A stretch of DNA of 43,162 nucleotides from Sphaerochaeta sp. Phil3 (GTDB lineage: Bacteria; Spirochaetota; Spirochaetia; Sphaerochaetales; Sphaerochaetaceae), in contig MSGT01000005.1 of NCBI GenBank assembly GCA_001940825.1, forward strand, positions 1-43,162, in the 5' to 3' direction. The notes below the pieces were generated by a model that saw nothing but the letters and a program-made list of their open reading frames with translations, ran no database searches and was not told where the DNA came from. The position numbers were made by a program, and so were the translations under genes. Position 1 is the first letter of the stretch. The number at the start of each line of letters is the position of its first letter. This document shows, piece by piece, positions 8,364-16,834 of the stretch.

Positions 8364-9438
8364 GATTTCAGCTGTTCTTCTTTTGGTCTTCATTGCCGTG
8401 TTTTCCATTGCGGCGGGGGCTGTGGACGACTACTGCTACAGCCAGCTTAGCCTTTCCGAGCAGATTGCCTACGATGCAATGTTCGACTGCATAACGACCC
8501 TGACCTCAAAGTGGAATTGTGGCTCCTTTTCGCAGGATACACTTAAAAAAGCATACGACAGTCTAATGTTGGACCATCCTGAGCTGTTTTGGTCTGAAAG
8601 CTTCACATACGTTACAAGCTATGTGAACAACTCCATAGCGGGACGTTGCGTGGAGTTCGAATACACCATGACAAGGTCTCAGATAGAGAAGGCAAACAGG
8701 GAGATAGAGCAGGCTTTGTTCGACATCGTGCGTGAGATAGGGACCGTTGAGCCTTCCTATGAAACGGCAAGGCTCGTCTATGCCTGGATGGTTGAGAACT
8801 GCATCTATGATGTTTCAAACATGGACCAGAGCCTGTATTCCGTGCTTGTCAACAAAAGCGGGGTGTGCGCCTCATTTGCAAAGGCCTATGAGTTCATAAT
8901 GCAATGCCTTGGAATCCCCTGTACCTGCGTGAACGGTCGTCTTAGAAGCGGCTCCGGAATACTTGGCGTATCATCGAACATAGGCCATGAGTGGAATCTT
9001 CTGTACCTTGACGGTTCATGGAGCCATGTGGACGTGACAAGTGCACTGGGGGTGTCGCAGGACGGCTTTGTGGACTACGGGTTCTTCTGCTGCACCACGG
9101 AGGAGATCCTTGAAACCCACATCATAGAGAACGTGGTTGCAGTTCCCATCTGCAACGATGAAACGCTTGGTGTATTTGAGCGCTACGGACTTGTATTCGA
9201 TTCCTACGACATGGATGCCGTGGCAGACGGCTTTGCACGTTCCGCTTCACTTGGAATGCTCCCGGAGGTGAGGTTCTCAAGCTATAGGACGTTCCTTGAG
9301 GCCAAGGAGGATCTCATAGACAATGCACAGCTCATTGGTGTCGTGGAGGCGTTGACTGCAAAAAGCGTGGAGAGCGTGGACTACAGCATAGACGAGAAAA
9401 GCCTGTCGATCAGGCTGTTCAACGATATCGGGCTATGA
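8350..9438 (+). CDS. Exported transglutaminase-like (papain-fold) protein
   Basis: About 362 residues. Residues 4-24 form a signal peptide (RRISAVLLLVFIAVFSIAAGA) without a lipobox cysteine, so the protein should be periplasmic or surface-exposed. The core is a transglutaminase-like domain with a visible catalytic triad: C173 in KSGVCASFAKAYE, H213 in IGHEWNLLYLDG and D228 in HVDVT. Such bacterial domains usually act as peptidases or amidases; the substrate is unknown. The C-terminal 100 residues have no clear match. ATG 8350 is preferred over the longer frame because it begins the signal peptide directly; ATG 8356 is an alternative. It overlaps the trmL stop, so its expression depends on that promoter. 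Confidence 0.75.
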   Translation: MPMRRISAVLLLVFIAVFSIAAGAVDDYCYSQLSLSEQIAYDAMFDCITTLTSKWNCGSFSQDTLKKAYDSLMLDHPELFWSESFTYVTSYVNNSIAGRCVEFEYTMTRSQIEKANREIEQALFDIVREIGTVEPSYETARLVYAWMVENCIYDVSNMDQSLYSVLVNKSGVCASFAKAYEFIMQCLGIPCTCVNGRLRSGSGILGVSSNIGHEWNLLYLDGSWSHVDVTSALGVSQDGFVDYGFFCCTTEEILETHIIENVVAVPICNDETLGVFERYGLVFDSYDMDAVADGFARSASLGMLPEVRFSSYRTFLEAKEDLIDNAQLIGVVEALTAKSVESVDYSIDEKSLSIRLFNDIGL

Positions 9439-9534
9439 TGGATTGATGTAGGCCCAAGGTTGGTCCTTTGCGGGTTTCGTGCAAGGTTTGATGTGGGTTT
9501 TGATGTCCCATTGGAGGCCTTTTGGTGTTTGCAG

Positions 9535-9564
9535 TTGAAAACGGCTGTACGTTTGGGGTATCAT
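9535..9564 (+). promoter_or_regulatory. Likely serS promoter
   Basis: TTGAAA (9535-9540), 18-base spacer, TATCAT (9559-9564). This leaves a leader of about 40 bases before serS, which has a normal GAGAGG ribosome site. The rest of 9439-9611 shows nothing distinct. Confidence 0.5.
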
Positions 9565-9611
9565 TGGATGTGGCTTGTGGGCCCGTTATGGCCAAAGCCG
9601 AGAGGTGTTAG

Positions 9612-10889
9612 ATGATAGACTATAGGGAACTAAAGACCAGACGCGATGAAATTGCGGCAAACATCAAGAACCGCAACATGAAGGTTGATGTCGATGAAGT
9701 CATAGCCCTTCAGGACAAGAGGGCCGCTCTCATGCACGATGCAGAGCTGCTTAGGGCTTCCAGAAACGAGAACGCCATGAAGATGAAGGGCAAGATGGAG
9801 CCTGATGCGCGCCAGAAGCTCATAGACGAAGGCAGATCCCTCAAGGAAAGGATCGCCGCTGTGGAGTCTGAGCTGGAGGAGGTCGAAAAGAGCTACACCT
9901 CGCTTCTCAAGCAGATTCCAAACTACGCCCATCCAAAGGCGCCTGTTGGAAAGGAAGACAAGGACAACACCGCCGTCAAGTACGTTGGAAAGCCACCTGT
10001 GTTCGATTTCAAGCCTTTGGACCATGTCCAGCTTGGCGAGAAACTGGACCTGATAGATTTTGACACCGCTACAAGAGTGAGCGGTCCTAAGTTCTACTAT
10101 CTCAAGAACGAGGCCGTACTTTTGCAGATGGCCCTTGAAAACTATGCCATGAACATAGTAGTAGGCCATGGTTTCACTCCAATGATTACACCTGATGTGG
10201 CCAAGGAGGAGATCCTTGAGGGCATTGGTTTCAATCCCCGTGGAGCTGAAAGCAACATATACACGGTTGAAGGTACAGGCACCGCTTTGGTTGGCACCGC
10301 TGAAATCACCCTTGGCGGATACTATAGCGGCATGACGCTTCCAAAGGAGTCCCTTCCAATCAAGATGACAGGCCTTTCGCACTGCTTCAGACGTGAGGCC
10401 GGTGCTGCTGGTCAGTATTCCAAAGGCCTTTACAGGGTCCACCAGTTCTCAAAGCTTGAGATGTTCGTCGTATGCCTTCCTGAAGAGTCGGATGCGATGC
10501 ACGACCAGCTCCTTGCAATAGAGGAGGAAATCTTTGGCGGTCTTGGACTTGCATACAGGGTCGTTGATACATGCACAGGAGACCTTGGAGCCCCCGCCTA
10601 CAGGAAGTTCGACATTGAAGCATGGATGCCAGGCAGAGGCGAGAACGGAGAGTACGGAGAGGTGACATCCACCTCCAACTGCACGGACTACCAGTCAAGG
10701 AACCTCAACGTGAAGTACAAGGACGACGATGGCAAGGCAAAGTACGTGCACATGCTCAACGGTACGGCTGTAGCCCTCTCACGTACATTGGTTGCAGTAC
10801 TTGAGAACTACCAGCAGGCCGACGGCAGCATACGCATACCTGACGCCCTTGTCCCTTATATGGGCGGACGAAAAGAGATAAGAAGATAG
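9612..10889 (+). CDS. serS: Seryl-tRNA synthetase
   Basis: A 425-residue class II aminoacyl-tRNA synthetase that charges tRNA-Ser with serine. Residues 1-110 are the long antiparallel coiled-coil arm that binds the tRNA variable arm. The catalytic domain carries motif 2 (GLSHCFRREAGAAG, with the HQFSKLEMF strand after it) and motif 3 (LNGTAVALSRTLVAVLENYQ). The serine-site block TSTSNCTDYQSRNL is also present. Length and motifs are complete. GAGAGG lies upstream of the ATG. It is followed by the nicotinate phosphoribosyltransferase after about 110 bases in the same direction. Confidence 0.97.
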   Translation: MIDYRELKTRRDEIAANIKNRNMKVDVDEVIALQDKRAALMHDAELLRASRNENAMKMKGKMEPDARQKLIDEGRSLKERIAAVESELEEVEKSYTSLLKQIPNYAHPKAPVGKEDKDNTAVKYVGKPPVFDFKPLDHVQLGEKLDLIDFDTATRVSGPKFYYLKNEAVLLQMALENYAMNIVVGHGFTPMITPDVAKEEILEGIGFNPRGAESNIYTVEGTGTALVGTAEITLGGYYSGMTLPKESLPIKMTGLSHCFRREAGAAGQYSKGLYRVHQFSKLEMFVVCLPEESDAMHDQLLAIEEEIFGGLGLAYRVVDTCTGDLGAPAYRKFDIEAWMPGRGENGEYGEVTSTSNCTDYQSRNLNVKYKDDDGKAKYVHMLNGTAVALSRTLVAVLENYQQADGSIRIPDALVPYMGGRKEIRR

Positions 10890-11001
10890 TTTCTTTGCTA
10901 TGCGATGTGGTCTGATGAGGCCCACATTGTTTTTATGGACTTTTTTAGGGAAGGGGAGGCCCTTCCATGATGGATATGGAAGACTTAGAGGAGGTTCCAA
11001 C

Positions 11002-12453
11002 GTGGATATTTCAGCCATTTCCGCACTTACGACCGATTTCTACGAACTTACGATGATGCAGGGATACTACCTGAGCGGTGAGAACCCCCAGGTCGTGTTC
11101 GATATGTTCTATAGAACCAATCCGTTCGAGGGCGGCTATGCTGTGTTCGCAGGCCTTGGAGACCTCCTTCCTCAGCTTGAGGGGTTGAACTTCAGCGAGT
11201 CCGACATTTCATACCTCAGGTCCCTGAACATGTTCGACGATGGGTTTCTTGACTACCTTGCAGGCTACAAGTTCCATGGCGACATCTACTCAATGAAGGA
11301 GGGGACGATCGTTTTCCCAGGCGAGCCTCTGGTGCGTATTCACACCTCCCTTATGGATGCTCAGCTCATAGAGGGGCTTCTTCTGAATACCATAAACTTC
11401 CAGACCCTCATTGCAACCAAGTCCATGCGTGTATGCAGCGCCGCAAAGGGCGGGGCGGTCATGGAGTTTGGACTAAGGCGCGCCCAGGGCATAGACGGTG
11501 CGCTCAGTGCAAGCCGCGCCGCATTCGTAGGAGGGGCGGCGCTTACCAGCAACACGATTGCAGGCAAGGTGTTTGGCATTCCCGTTGGCGGTACAATGGC
11601 CCACAGCTGGATCATGGCATACGAGAGCGAGCTTGAGGCGTTCCGTGAGTTCGCCCGCATATACCCAAACAACTGCATTCTCCTGATCGATACATACGAT
11701 ACTCTTGGAAGCGGCATAGAGAACGCCATAAAGGTTGGGCTTGAGCAAAAGGCCAAGGGTCTAAGGATTGGTGTAAGGATAGATTCCGGAGACCTTTCCT
11801 ACCTTGCAAGGGAGGTGCGTCAGCGCCTTGACGATGCAGGTCTTACTGATGCCACTATATGCGTCTCCAACGACCTCAACGAGCAGATCATAAGCACTCT
11901 TGTAAGCGACAACGTCCCTATTGATTCGTGGGGCGTAGGTACGAACCTTGTGACCGGCGGCACGCAGAGTGCGCTTGGCGGTGTGTACAAGCTATGCGCC
12001 AAACAGAGGGCCGACGGTTCGTTCGAACCTACGATGAAGATAAGCAACTCCTACGCAAAGACAACCAACCCTGGCATCAAGCAGGTCTATAGGTTCTATG
12101 ATGCCGATGGCCTTGCAATAGCCGATCTGATTGCTCTTGACGACGAAGACATAGAGGCTGGACAGGACATAATGTTCTACCATCCTTTCAGCGACTCGGA
12201 CTTCTTCCTTCTCAAAGCCGACAAGTACGTTTCATGCGAAAAGCTTCTTGTAAAGGTAATGGACAACGGAAATCTTGTGTTTCCAAAGCGTCCGTTGAAG
12301 GAGATTCAGGATTTTGCAAAGGCTGACTTCTCAAAGTTCCACAGAAGCTACAAGCGTTTCATGAACCCCCACATATACAAGGTCTCTCTTTCACAGAACC
12401 TCAAGAGCCTAAAGCACGACCTGATTCTCAAATCCAAGGGTATTATGAAATAG
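11002..12453 (+). CDS. pncB: Nicotinate phosphoribosyltransferase
   Basis: 483 residues from the GTG at 11002, chosen because AGAGGAGG ends seven bases upstream and the protein then begins at ISALTTDFYELTMMQGYY, the family's N-terminal signature. The enzyme makes nicotinate mononucleotide from nicotinate and PRPP, using ATP, in NAD salvage. Other matches are EFGLRRAQGIDGALSASRAA, GIPVGGTMAHSW with the active-site histidine, LIDTYDTLGSG, and the RIDSGDLSYLAREVR phosphate-binding region. The length matches the 480-residue PncB2-like branch. The frame stays open for 34 further residues upstream with no family resemblance. A hairpin terminator follows. Confidence 0.93.
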   Translation: MDISAISALTTDFYELTMMQGYYLSGENPQVVFDMFYRTNPFEGGYAVFAGLGDLLPQLEGLNFSESDISYLRSLNMFDDGFLDYLAGYKFHGDIYSMKEGTIVFPGEPLVRIHTSLMDAQLIEGLLLNTINFQTLIATKSMRVCSAAKGGAVMEFGLRRAQGIDGALSASRAAFVGGAALTSNTIAGKVFGIPVGGTMAHSWIMAYESELEAFREFARIYPNNCILLIDTYDTLGSGIENAIKVGLEQKAKGLRIGVRIDSGDLSYLAREVRQRLDDAGLTDATICVSNDLNEQIISTLVSDNVPIDSWGVGTNLVTGGTQSALGGVYKLCAKQRADGSFEPTMKISNSYAKTTNPGIKQVYRFYDADGLAIADLIALDDEDIEAGQDIMFYHPFSDSDFFLLKADKYVSCEKLLVKVMDNGNLVFPKRPLKEIQDFAKADFSKFHRSYKRFMNPHIYKVSLSQNLKSLKHDLILKSKGIMK

Positions 12454-12480
12454 GTTTTCATGTAAGGAATTGAACATCGA

Positions 12481-12515
12481 AAAGGAACCATCGCCACTAT
12501 GCGACAGTCCTTTTT
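12481..12515 (+). terminator. Rho-independent terminator after pncB, probably bidirectional
   Basis: AAAGGA (12481-12486) pairs with TCCTTT (12508-12513), and TCGC (12491-12494) with GCGA (12501-12504), followed by a T5 run. The opposite strand also ends in T4, so it may serve the convergent Rpn gene. Confidence 0.7.
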
Positions 12516-12522
12516 CTCTTGA

Positions 12523-13401
12523 TTACTTGATGTTGTTGACTTCCTCAACGCTCAGGTTCGCGGCCTTGGCTATAGCTTCAATGGGGAAACCTTGTTCCTT
12601 TAGGCTTTTTGCCATGCGATTTGTGGCATTGGCTTCGCCTTTTGCTTCTCCAATGGAAATCCCCTCGGCCCTTCCGTCCTTGTAGCTTTCGATGAGGTTC
12701 AGTTCGTACTTCATATATCCCTGCCTCCACTCTTCGTCCCCGTTTATGTCAAGGACGTACCTGTCCAGCTTTCTCACGAATTCGTCGTCGCTGTCCTCTC
12801 CTGTGCCTATGGAGGAGACCCCTCCGTTGAGGTATTTGAAGAAGGCGTCCATGGCATGGCTCGAATCTCCTACGGAGCCCTTCGTGTTCACGAATATAGT
12901 ATACCTGCCGTCGCCCAAAGGCAAGTCCGGCTCGTCCCTGCATAGGTTCTCGAAGAAGTACGTCTTCCTGTTTCGCCTGAAGGGGTCGAAGAGGCATATG
13001 AATATGACATAGCCCTTCTTGAGCGCATTGTAGTCAAGCCCCTTGTCCAGCATGTTCGCATCCATCATGGACGAGTACATCCTCGTCCTCCTTGGAAGGT
13101 TGCCCTTGTCCACCTTCTGGATCTCCATGTCGTAGACTCCGTCCCCATCCTCGAAGTACACGTCAAGGCGTATGCTCTTGTTTGCGGGGTTGAAAACAAC
13201 GTACTTCTGTGTCACCGAAGAGGGTGCATCCTTGTACTCCAATGACTTCACTTTGCGCCCATTGAATATGGTCTCCAGCAGACCTATGCAGGCGTCCCTG
13301 CACTGCATGACCGTGGAGAACATGAGGTCGTTTTCAAGGGGTACGTCCCATCTTTCGGTCCTCCCAAAAACCTTTTGTGAATCGTTGTGCTTCTTGCTCA
13401 T
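12523..13401 (-). CDS. Rpn-type PD-(D/E)XK nuclease / putative transposase family protein
   Basis: A 292-residue protein of the recombination-promoting nuclease (Rpn, PF12784-like) group. The N-terminal part has the standard opening, NDLMFSTVMQ near 24-33. The nuclease core is D80 (IRLDVYF) with E93 and Q95 (YDMEIQ), the E-x-Q form of the PD-(D/E)XK site. FFKYLNGG and the basic, Ala/Glu-rich C-terminal segment (GRAEGISIGEAKGEA, then a small HTH-like end LKEQGFPIEAIAKAANLS) are typical. These proteins are often multicopy in gut bacteria and can promote RecA-independent recombination. It has its own AAAGGAGGT site and a TGG-TATTAT promoter. Appears intact. Confidence 0.87.
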   Translation of the reverse strand: MSKKHNDSQKVFGRTERWDVPLENDLMFSTVMQCRDACIGLLETIFNGRKVKSLEYKDAPSSVTQKYVVFNPANKSIRLDVYFEDGDGVYDMEIQKVDKGNLPRRTRMYSSMMDANMLDKGLDYNALKKGYVIFICLFDPFRRNRKTYFFENLCRDEPDLPLGDGRYTIFVNTKGSVGDSSHAMDAFFKYLNGGVSSIGTGEDSDDEFVRKLDRYVLDINGDEEWRQGYMKYELNLIESYKDGRAEGISIGEAKGEANATNRMAKSLKEQGFPIEAIAKAANLSVEEVNNIK

Positions 13402-13447
13402 GGAAACACCTCCTTTGTTGAGGTATGAAGGCCTTGGAGAAGTCCTT

Positions 13448-13456
13448 CATAATACC
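13448..13456 (-). promoter_or_regulatory. Extended -10 promoter of the Rpn-type gene
   Basis: Minus strand TGG-TATTAT. No convincing -35 box. It leaves a leader of about 40 bases with a strong ribosome binding site before ATG 13401. Confidence 0.4.
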
Positions 13457-13536
13457 AAATACGCAAAACCTGGCATTTCCATTCTCACTTTTGGAAAGAT
13501 TTTTGAAAAAAGTTGAAAAACAGGAGAGACTAAAGT

Positions 13537-13827
13537 CTAGATGCTATCTACAAGGTCCTTTATCAACTGCCTCTTGGATTCGTATGACAACTCCTTCAAA
13601 TCGAACTTTTCTGCGTTGAAGAACAATTGCCATACTTCCACTTTGAGACTGTTGGCAAGTTTGACTATGGTTGAGAGATTTGGATTGCTTCTTCCACCTT
13701 CGATATCTGCAATGCTGTTCAAGCCTGACATCTCAGCAAGTTTTTCCTGTGTTAGATGTTGCGCTTTTCTATATCGTTTGACATTGGAAATCAAAAGTTC
13801 CTTTGTTTCGTCATTTCTCTCGCTCAT
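13537..13827 (-). CDS. XRE-family HTH regulator coupled to dinB
   Basis: A 96-residue protein with a Cro/cI-type helix-turn-helix at about 14-68 (LTQEKLAEMSGLNSIADIEGG, then NPNLSTIVKLANSL). The remaining 28 residues form a short helical tail. Its ATG overlaps the stop of dinB by four bases, so it is translated with the DNA polymerase gene. No cleavage site or sensor domain is visible, so it is not LexA-like. It may regulate its own operon or a nearby element; the target is not known. A small AGACT/AGTCT palindrome lies next to the stop. Confidence 0.85.
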   Translation of the reverse strand: MSERNDETKELLISNVKRYRKAQHLTQEKLAEMSGLNSIADIEGGRSNPNLSTIVKLANSLKVEVWQLFFNAEKFDLKELSYESKRQLIKDLVDSI

Positions 13828-14999
13828 AGTGAATCCTTTGTTTCCAGCTCGGAGGCCTTCTTGAGTTTGAGGCCTTTGGCGCCAAGCTCATGGACGGCTT
13901 TGTCCATCTTGCGTTTTTTGTGTTCGTCTTCGAAGAAAAGGTTGTCCTGAAGGGGTTTGTCTCCTTCGTATGTGTTGTAGAGTCCTAGCCCTATGAGGCG
14001 TATGCCTTGGCCTGGTTTCCACTTTGAGGCGAGGAGTTTCTTGGCAATTGCATAGATTGTAGTTGCATTGAGGATTGGGTCGTCTGGAGAGTCTTGGACG
14101 GTTATGGTTCTGAAATCGCCCCAGCGCAGCTTGAGGCCAACCGTGCGTCCAATGATGCCTTCGTCTATTGAGCGTCCCATGAGTTCGTGGCTCATGCTAA
14201 GCAGCACCTGATGGAGGGATTCTTCATCAGTGATGTCCTCAACGAATGTTATCTCTGAAGAAATGGAGTGGCTCTTTGCCTTTTGGACCATCGTTCCAGG
14301 GTCTATGCCTCTGCATGCTTCATAGAGGTATTCGCCAAAGGAATCGCCCAGCATGAGCTTGAGTTGGTCAATGGAGTACGAACGGGCCTGCTGTGTGGTC
14401 GTTATCCGGTGCTCCTCCAACGTCTTCTTTCCGCTCTTTCCAATGCCCCAGATTTTGCCAAGGCCAATTGCGTCTATGAAGACTTGCTCCTTGCCAGGGG
14501 AGACGGCGCAAAGGCCATCGGGCTTATTGTAGTCGCTTGCCATCTTTGCGATGAATGGGGATGTGGCGATTCCAATGCTCATGGTGATTCCAATCTCGTC
14601 CTTGACGCGCTGCTTTATCTTCATGGCAAGTTCCCGTGGTGGTCCAAAGAGCCTTTGGGTTCCTGTCATGTCAAGGCTGGCTTCGTCTATGGAGCATTGT
14701 CGCATTGCAGGTGAGTATTCACGAAGTATAGCCATGACCTGACGGCTTACCTTTGCGTACAGCTCCATGTTGCCTGGTATGAAGATGCCGTTTGGACATA
14801 GCTTCTGGGCCTGTAGGCTTGGCATTGCAGAGTGTACGCCGTACTTCCTTGCTTCATACGAGCAGGTTGAAACCACGGCCCTTTTGCCGGGCATTCCTAT
14901 TATGAGGGGCTTCCCTCTATATTCGGGATTGTCTCGTTGCTCTACGGAGGCGAAGAATGCATCTAGGTCTACATGGAAGAACACAGTATGCTCGGGCAT
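13824..14999 (-). CDS. dinB: DNA polymerase IV (Y family, DinB)
   Basis: A 391-residue translesion polymerase. The palm has D11 (HVDLDAFFASVEQ) and D105-E106 (CSIDEASLD), the metal-binding residues; SYEARKYGV and the thumb helix-hairpin-helix (IWGIGKSGKKTLEE) match the family. The little-finger domain follows (FVEDITDEESLHQVL). A likely clamp-binding motif, QDNLFF, lies near 350, with a basic tail of about 40 residues after it. Transcription seems to begin at the start codon: TGG-TAGAAT ends six bases before the ATG, with no ribosome binding site. No SOS-box is evident. It diverges from the TSCPD gene and is coupled to an XRE regulator. Confidence 0.96.
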   Translation of the reverse strand: MPEHTVFFHVDLDAFFASVEQRDNPEYRGKPLIIGMPGKRAVVSTCSYEARKYGVHSAMPSLQAQKLCPNGIFIPGNMELYAKVSRQVMAILREYSPAMRQCSIDEASLDMTGTQRLFGPPRELAMKIKQRVKDEIGITMSIGIATSPFIAKMASDYNKPDGLCAVSPGKEQVFIDAIGLGKIWGIGKSGKKTLEEHRITTTQQARSYSIDQLKLMLGDSFGEYLYEACRGIDPGTMVQKAKSHSISSEITFVEDITDEESLHQVLLSMSHELMGRSIDEGIIGRTVGLKLRWGDFRTITVQDSPDDPILNATTIYAIAKKLLASKWKPGQGIRLIGLGLYNTYEGDKPLQDNLFFEDEHKKRKMDKAVHELGAKGLKLKKASELETKDSL

Positions 15000-15005
15000 G
15001 GCTTC

Positions 15006-15014
15006 ATTCTACCA
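15006..15014 (-). promoter_or_regulatory. Extended -10 promoter of dinB, leaderless layout
   Basis: Minus strand TGG-TAGAAT (-10 at 15006-15011), then GAAGCC and the ATG. The -35 region is poor, as expected with an extended -10. Confidence 0.55.
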
Positions 15015-15051
15015 CAATGGTGTGCTTCATGTGGATATCAAGTTGGTTTTC

Positions 15052-15060
15052 TGCTATATT
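15052..15060 (+). promoter_or_regulatory. Extended -10 promoter of the TSCPD gene, leaderless layout
   Basis: TGC-TATATT (-10 at 15055-15060), then CAAGGT and ATG 15067. AAGG is too close to the ATG to serve as a ribosome site. Confidence 0.55.
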
Positions 15061-15066
15061 CAAGGT

Positions 15067-15324
15067 ATGAAGAAACTAGAGTATACCCCAAAGGGAATAT
15101 GTGCCAGGCACATCACGGTTGAGCTTGATGACAACGATGTCATCCAGAACGTTGAGTTTGTTGGTGGCTGCGACGGCAACCACAAAGGGATCGTCTCCTT
15201 GTGCAAAGGCATGAAGGCAAGCGATGCCGTGGATAGGCTCAAAGGCATAACATGCGGTCCTAGAAGCACTTCTTGTCCAGATCAGCTTGCATGTGCGCTT
15301 GAGGAGTGCCTTTCCAAGAACTGA
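15067..15324 (+). CDS. TSCPD domain protein (TIGR03905-like)
   Basis: An 85-residue protein ending in the TSCPD motif at residues 69-72 region (GPRSTSCPDQLACAL), with further cysteines at 12, 35, 46, 63, 76 and 81. The opening KLEYTPKGICARHITVEL and FVGGCDGNHKGI are characteristic. Stand-alone TSCPD proteins are widespread in anaerobes; the same domain closes vitamin B12-dependent ribonucleotide reductases, where its cysteines help reduction or metal binding. The function of the stand-alone form is not established. It diverges from dinB and its stop lies just before the outer-membrane protein gene. Confidence 0.9.
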   Translation: MKKLEYTPKGICARHITVELDDNDVIQNVEFVGGCDGNHKGIVSLCKGMKASDAVDRLKGITCGPRSTSCPDQLACALEECLSKN

Positions 15325-15337
15325 TGAACGCAGCCAG

Positions 15338-16357
15338 ATGAAAAGGACGTTTGCGACTTTCTTCATCCTATGCCTCGTGTGCCTTTGCATCTTTGCCGAT
15401 TCATCCAGCGTGCGGCTTCGCTCAATGGGGGGCATTGGCATAGCCGTAAGCGATCCAAGGCATCCTGCAGTGGCAAATCCAGCCTCCCTGTATTTCCTTG
15501 AAAACGACAGCTCGTTCGTCCTTGATTCAAGCTACAGCGATTCGTTTCTTCCAAACAGCGGAGAGACGTTTCCAACGTATCCGGGATCAGGGCTCAAGGG
15601 AACGTTCATGGGAAAGCGCATATCGTTCTCAATTGGCTTTGACTACAGCGTTGAGTCCACAGGCATTGGGGATGGCATAAAGTACTACAATGTTTACCAG
15701 ACGTCCGAGATAAGGCTTGATTTCTGTGCTGGCTACGGGAACTTTGGAGCTGGCATAGAGGTTTACGGAGGTTCCACCAAGCAGCGGGTGAACGTTCCAA
15801 TCCATCAGAGCACTGCGCTGAGCGACTTTGTAATCCAGACATATCTTTCTCCATACGACAGAAGGAGCGACAGCGAGTATCTTCAGATAAACCTTGGTTT
15901 CATGTACGGAATGGGTGGTTTCACCTTTGGCCTCATGTTCGATGACATCCTGGACAATCAGGATTCCAAGACGGCATTGAGCTGGGACACCTTCGTAAAT
16001 GAGGCTGGAATTGGCGTCTACTACGTTAGGGATGAGTACGGAAGGCGTGGAAGTCTGAACCACTTTGGTTTCAGCGCAGGCGTTGAGGTCTCGAACCTCT
16101 TCAGAAACAGTACAAGGACATTCCATGCTGGGTTGGAGCTCTCCTATATGCTGCTCAAGGACTACGGTTTCTACCTAAGGACCGGATACGAGGCTCTTTT
16201 CAGCGATTTCTCACTTGGAACGCACTCGTTTGGCATTGGCTCTAGATTGGACTATGTTGAGTTTTATCTCAACTTCCGTTTTCCATTGGCTGTCTATCGT
16301 GGTTTGAACAGCGGTGACAGATTCACCGTGGAGCTTGCGGCTGCATTTTCGTTTTGA
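15338..16357 (+). CDS. Outer-membrane beta-barrel protein
   Basis: A 339-residue exported protein. Residues 1-21 are a signal peptide (MKRTFATFFILCLVCLCIFA). The mature part alternates polar and hydrophobic residues in many amphipathic strands with frequent Gly and Tyr (ISFSIGFDYSVESTGIG, FGAGIEVYGG, INLGFMYGMGGFTFGLMF), and the protein ends in Phe, the usual C-terminal signal for BamA-dependent insertion. The N-terminal VRLRSMGGIGIAVSDPRHPA and NPASLYFL recall FadL/PorV-like or spirochaete surface barrels. ATG 15338 is used because it begins the signal peptide. Function unknown: porin or surface protein are both possible. It supports a diderm organism. Confidence 0.75.
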   Translation: MKRTFATFFILCLVCLCIFADSSSVRLRSMGGIGIAVSDPRHPAVANPASLYFLENDSSFVLDSSYSDSFLPNSGETFPTYPGSGLKGTFMGKRISFSIGFDYSVESTGIGDGIKYYNVYQTSEIRLDFCAGYGNFGAGIEVYGGSTKQRVNVPIHQSTALSDFVIQTYLSPYDRRSDSEYLQINLGFMYGMGGFTFGLMFDDILDNQDSKTALSWDTFVNEAGIGVYYVRDEYGRRGSLNHFGFSAGVEVSNLFRNSTRTFHAGLELSYMLLKDYGFYLRTGYEALFSDFSLGTHSFGIGSRLDYVEFYLNFRFPLAVYRGLNSGDRFTVELAAAFSF

Positions 16358-16453
16358 ATTTGGGCGGTTCTCATTTGAGTCGAGTTGACAATCATGTGTC
16401 AGGACAAGTTGCACGACTGCTGGTTTTCTTCCTTTTTCTTTTTTTGGGACTTC

Positions 16454-16506
16454 TATGAAGAAAACTTTCTTCATAAACCTGCATTTCCAAAGGTTTCTGA
16501 AGAAAC
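16454..16506. repeat. Two adjacent perfect palindromes downstream of the barrel gene
   Basis: TATGAAGAAA (16454-16463) is followed after two bases by its exact complement (16466-16475). GTTTCT (16493-16498) and AGAAAC (16501-16506) form a second palindrome. Both share the AGAAA/TTTCT core. The first may act as a hairpin for the upstream transcript, though no T-run follows. The remainder of 16358-16453 is T-rich with no gene. Confidence 0.5.
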
Positions 16507-16579
16507 TTGCAGTGTGTTTCTTCTCCTTCTTGAACCAAATCTCTCACATTTTCTCGACTCACCTTCTACCATGGTCTGT

Positions 16580-16740
16580 GCATCACGGACTGAACGTACT
16601 GAAACGGGCTGTTTTGGAATCCTCTTTGGAAATTGTTAGCGATTTGTAGCGATGGTGAGTGTGGTGAGCATTGTGGGTGTGGTGGGTTGGTAAGCATGGT
16701 TCAGACTGTGAGTGTGGTCGCGATGGTTGCGGCTTGCAAT
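16580..16740 (+). repeat. Dispersed intergenic repeat, copy A
   Basis: Shares blocks with the copy at 37680: TTGGAAATTGT, AGC and TTGTAGC, ATGGTGAG, AGCAT, GTGGGTGTGGTG, GTAAGC, TGGTT and CTGT in the same order and spacing, about four bases in five identical. The preceding block (ACTGAACGTACTGAAACG and CTGTTTTGGAA) aligns to the GCACTGTACGCAC part of the other copies. Open frames across it are low-complexity and not conserved. Confidence 0.7.
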
Positions 16741-16756
16741 AGATTGTGACTTGTAA

Positions 16757-16785
16757 TTGACATGGAATGAGTTGACGGCTAGAAT
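16757..16785 (+). promoter_or_regulatory. Strong promoter of the zinc-ribbon micro-protein
   Basis: TTGACA (16757-16762), exactly 17 bases, TAGAAT (16780-16785). This is the best consensus promoter in the window; the leader is about 43 bases and carries AGGAGAA before ATG 16835. Confidence 0.75.
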
Positions 16786-16834
16786 TGCATGGTAACGACA
16801 AGTCGGACAAAACCATACCTATAGGAGAAGCATT

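Noticed and set aside
12523-13401. Active insertion sequence
   Set aside because: Rpn-type proteins are called putative transposases, but no terminal inverted repeats or target duplication flank this gene.
16583-16816. Minus-strand frame rich in His and Thr
   Set aside because: Translation of the G/T-rich repeat copy A and of the zinc-ribbon promoter; no homology or ribosome site.
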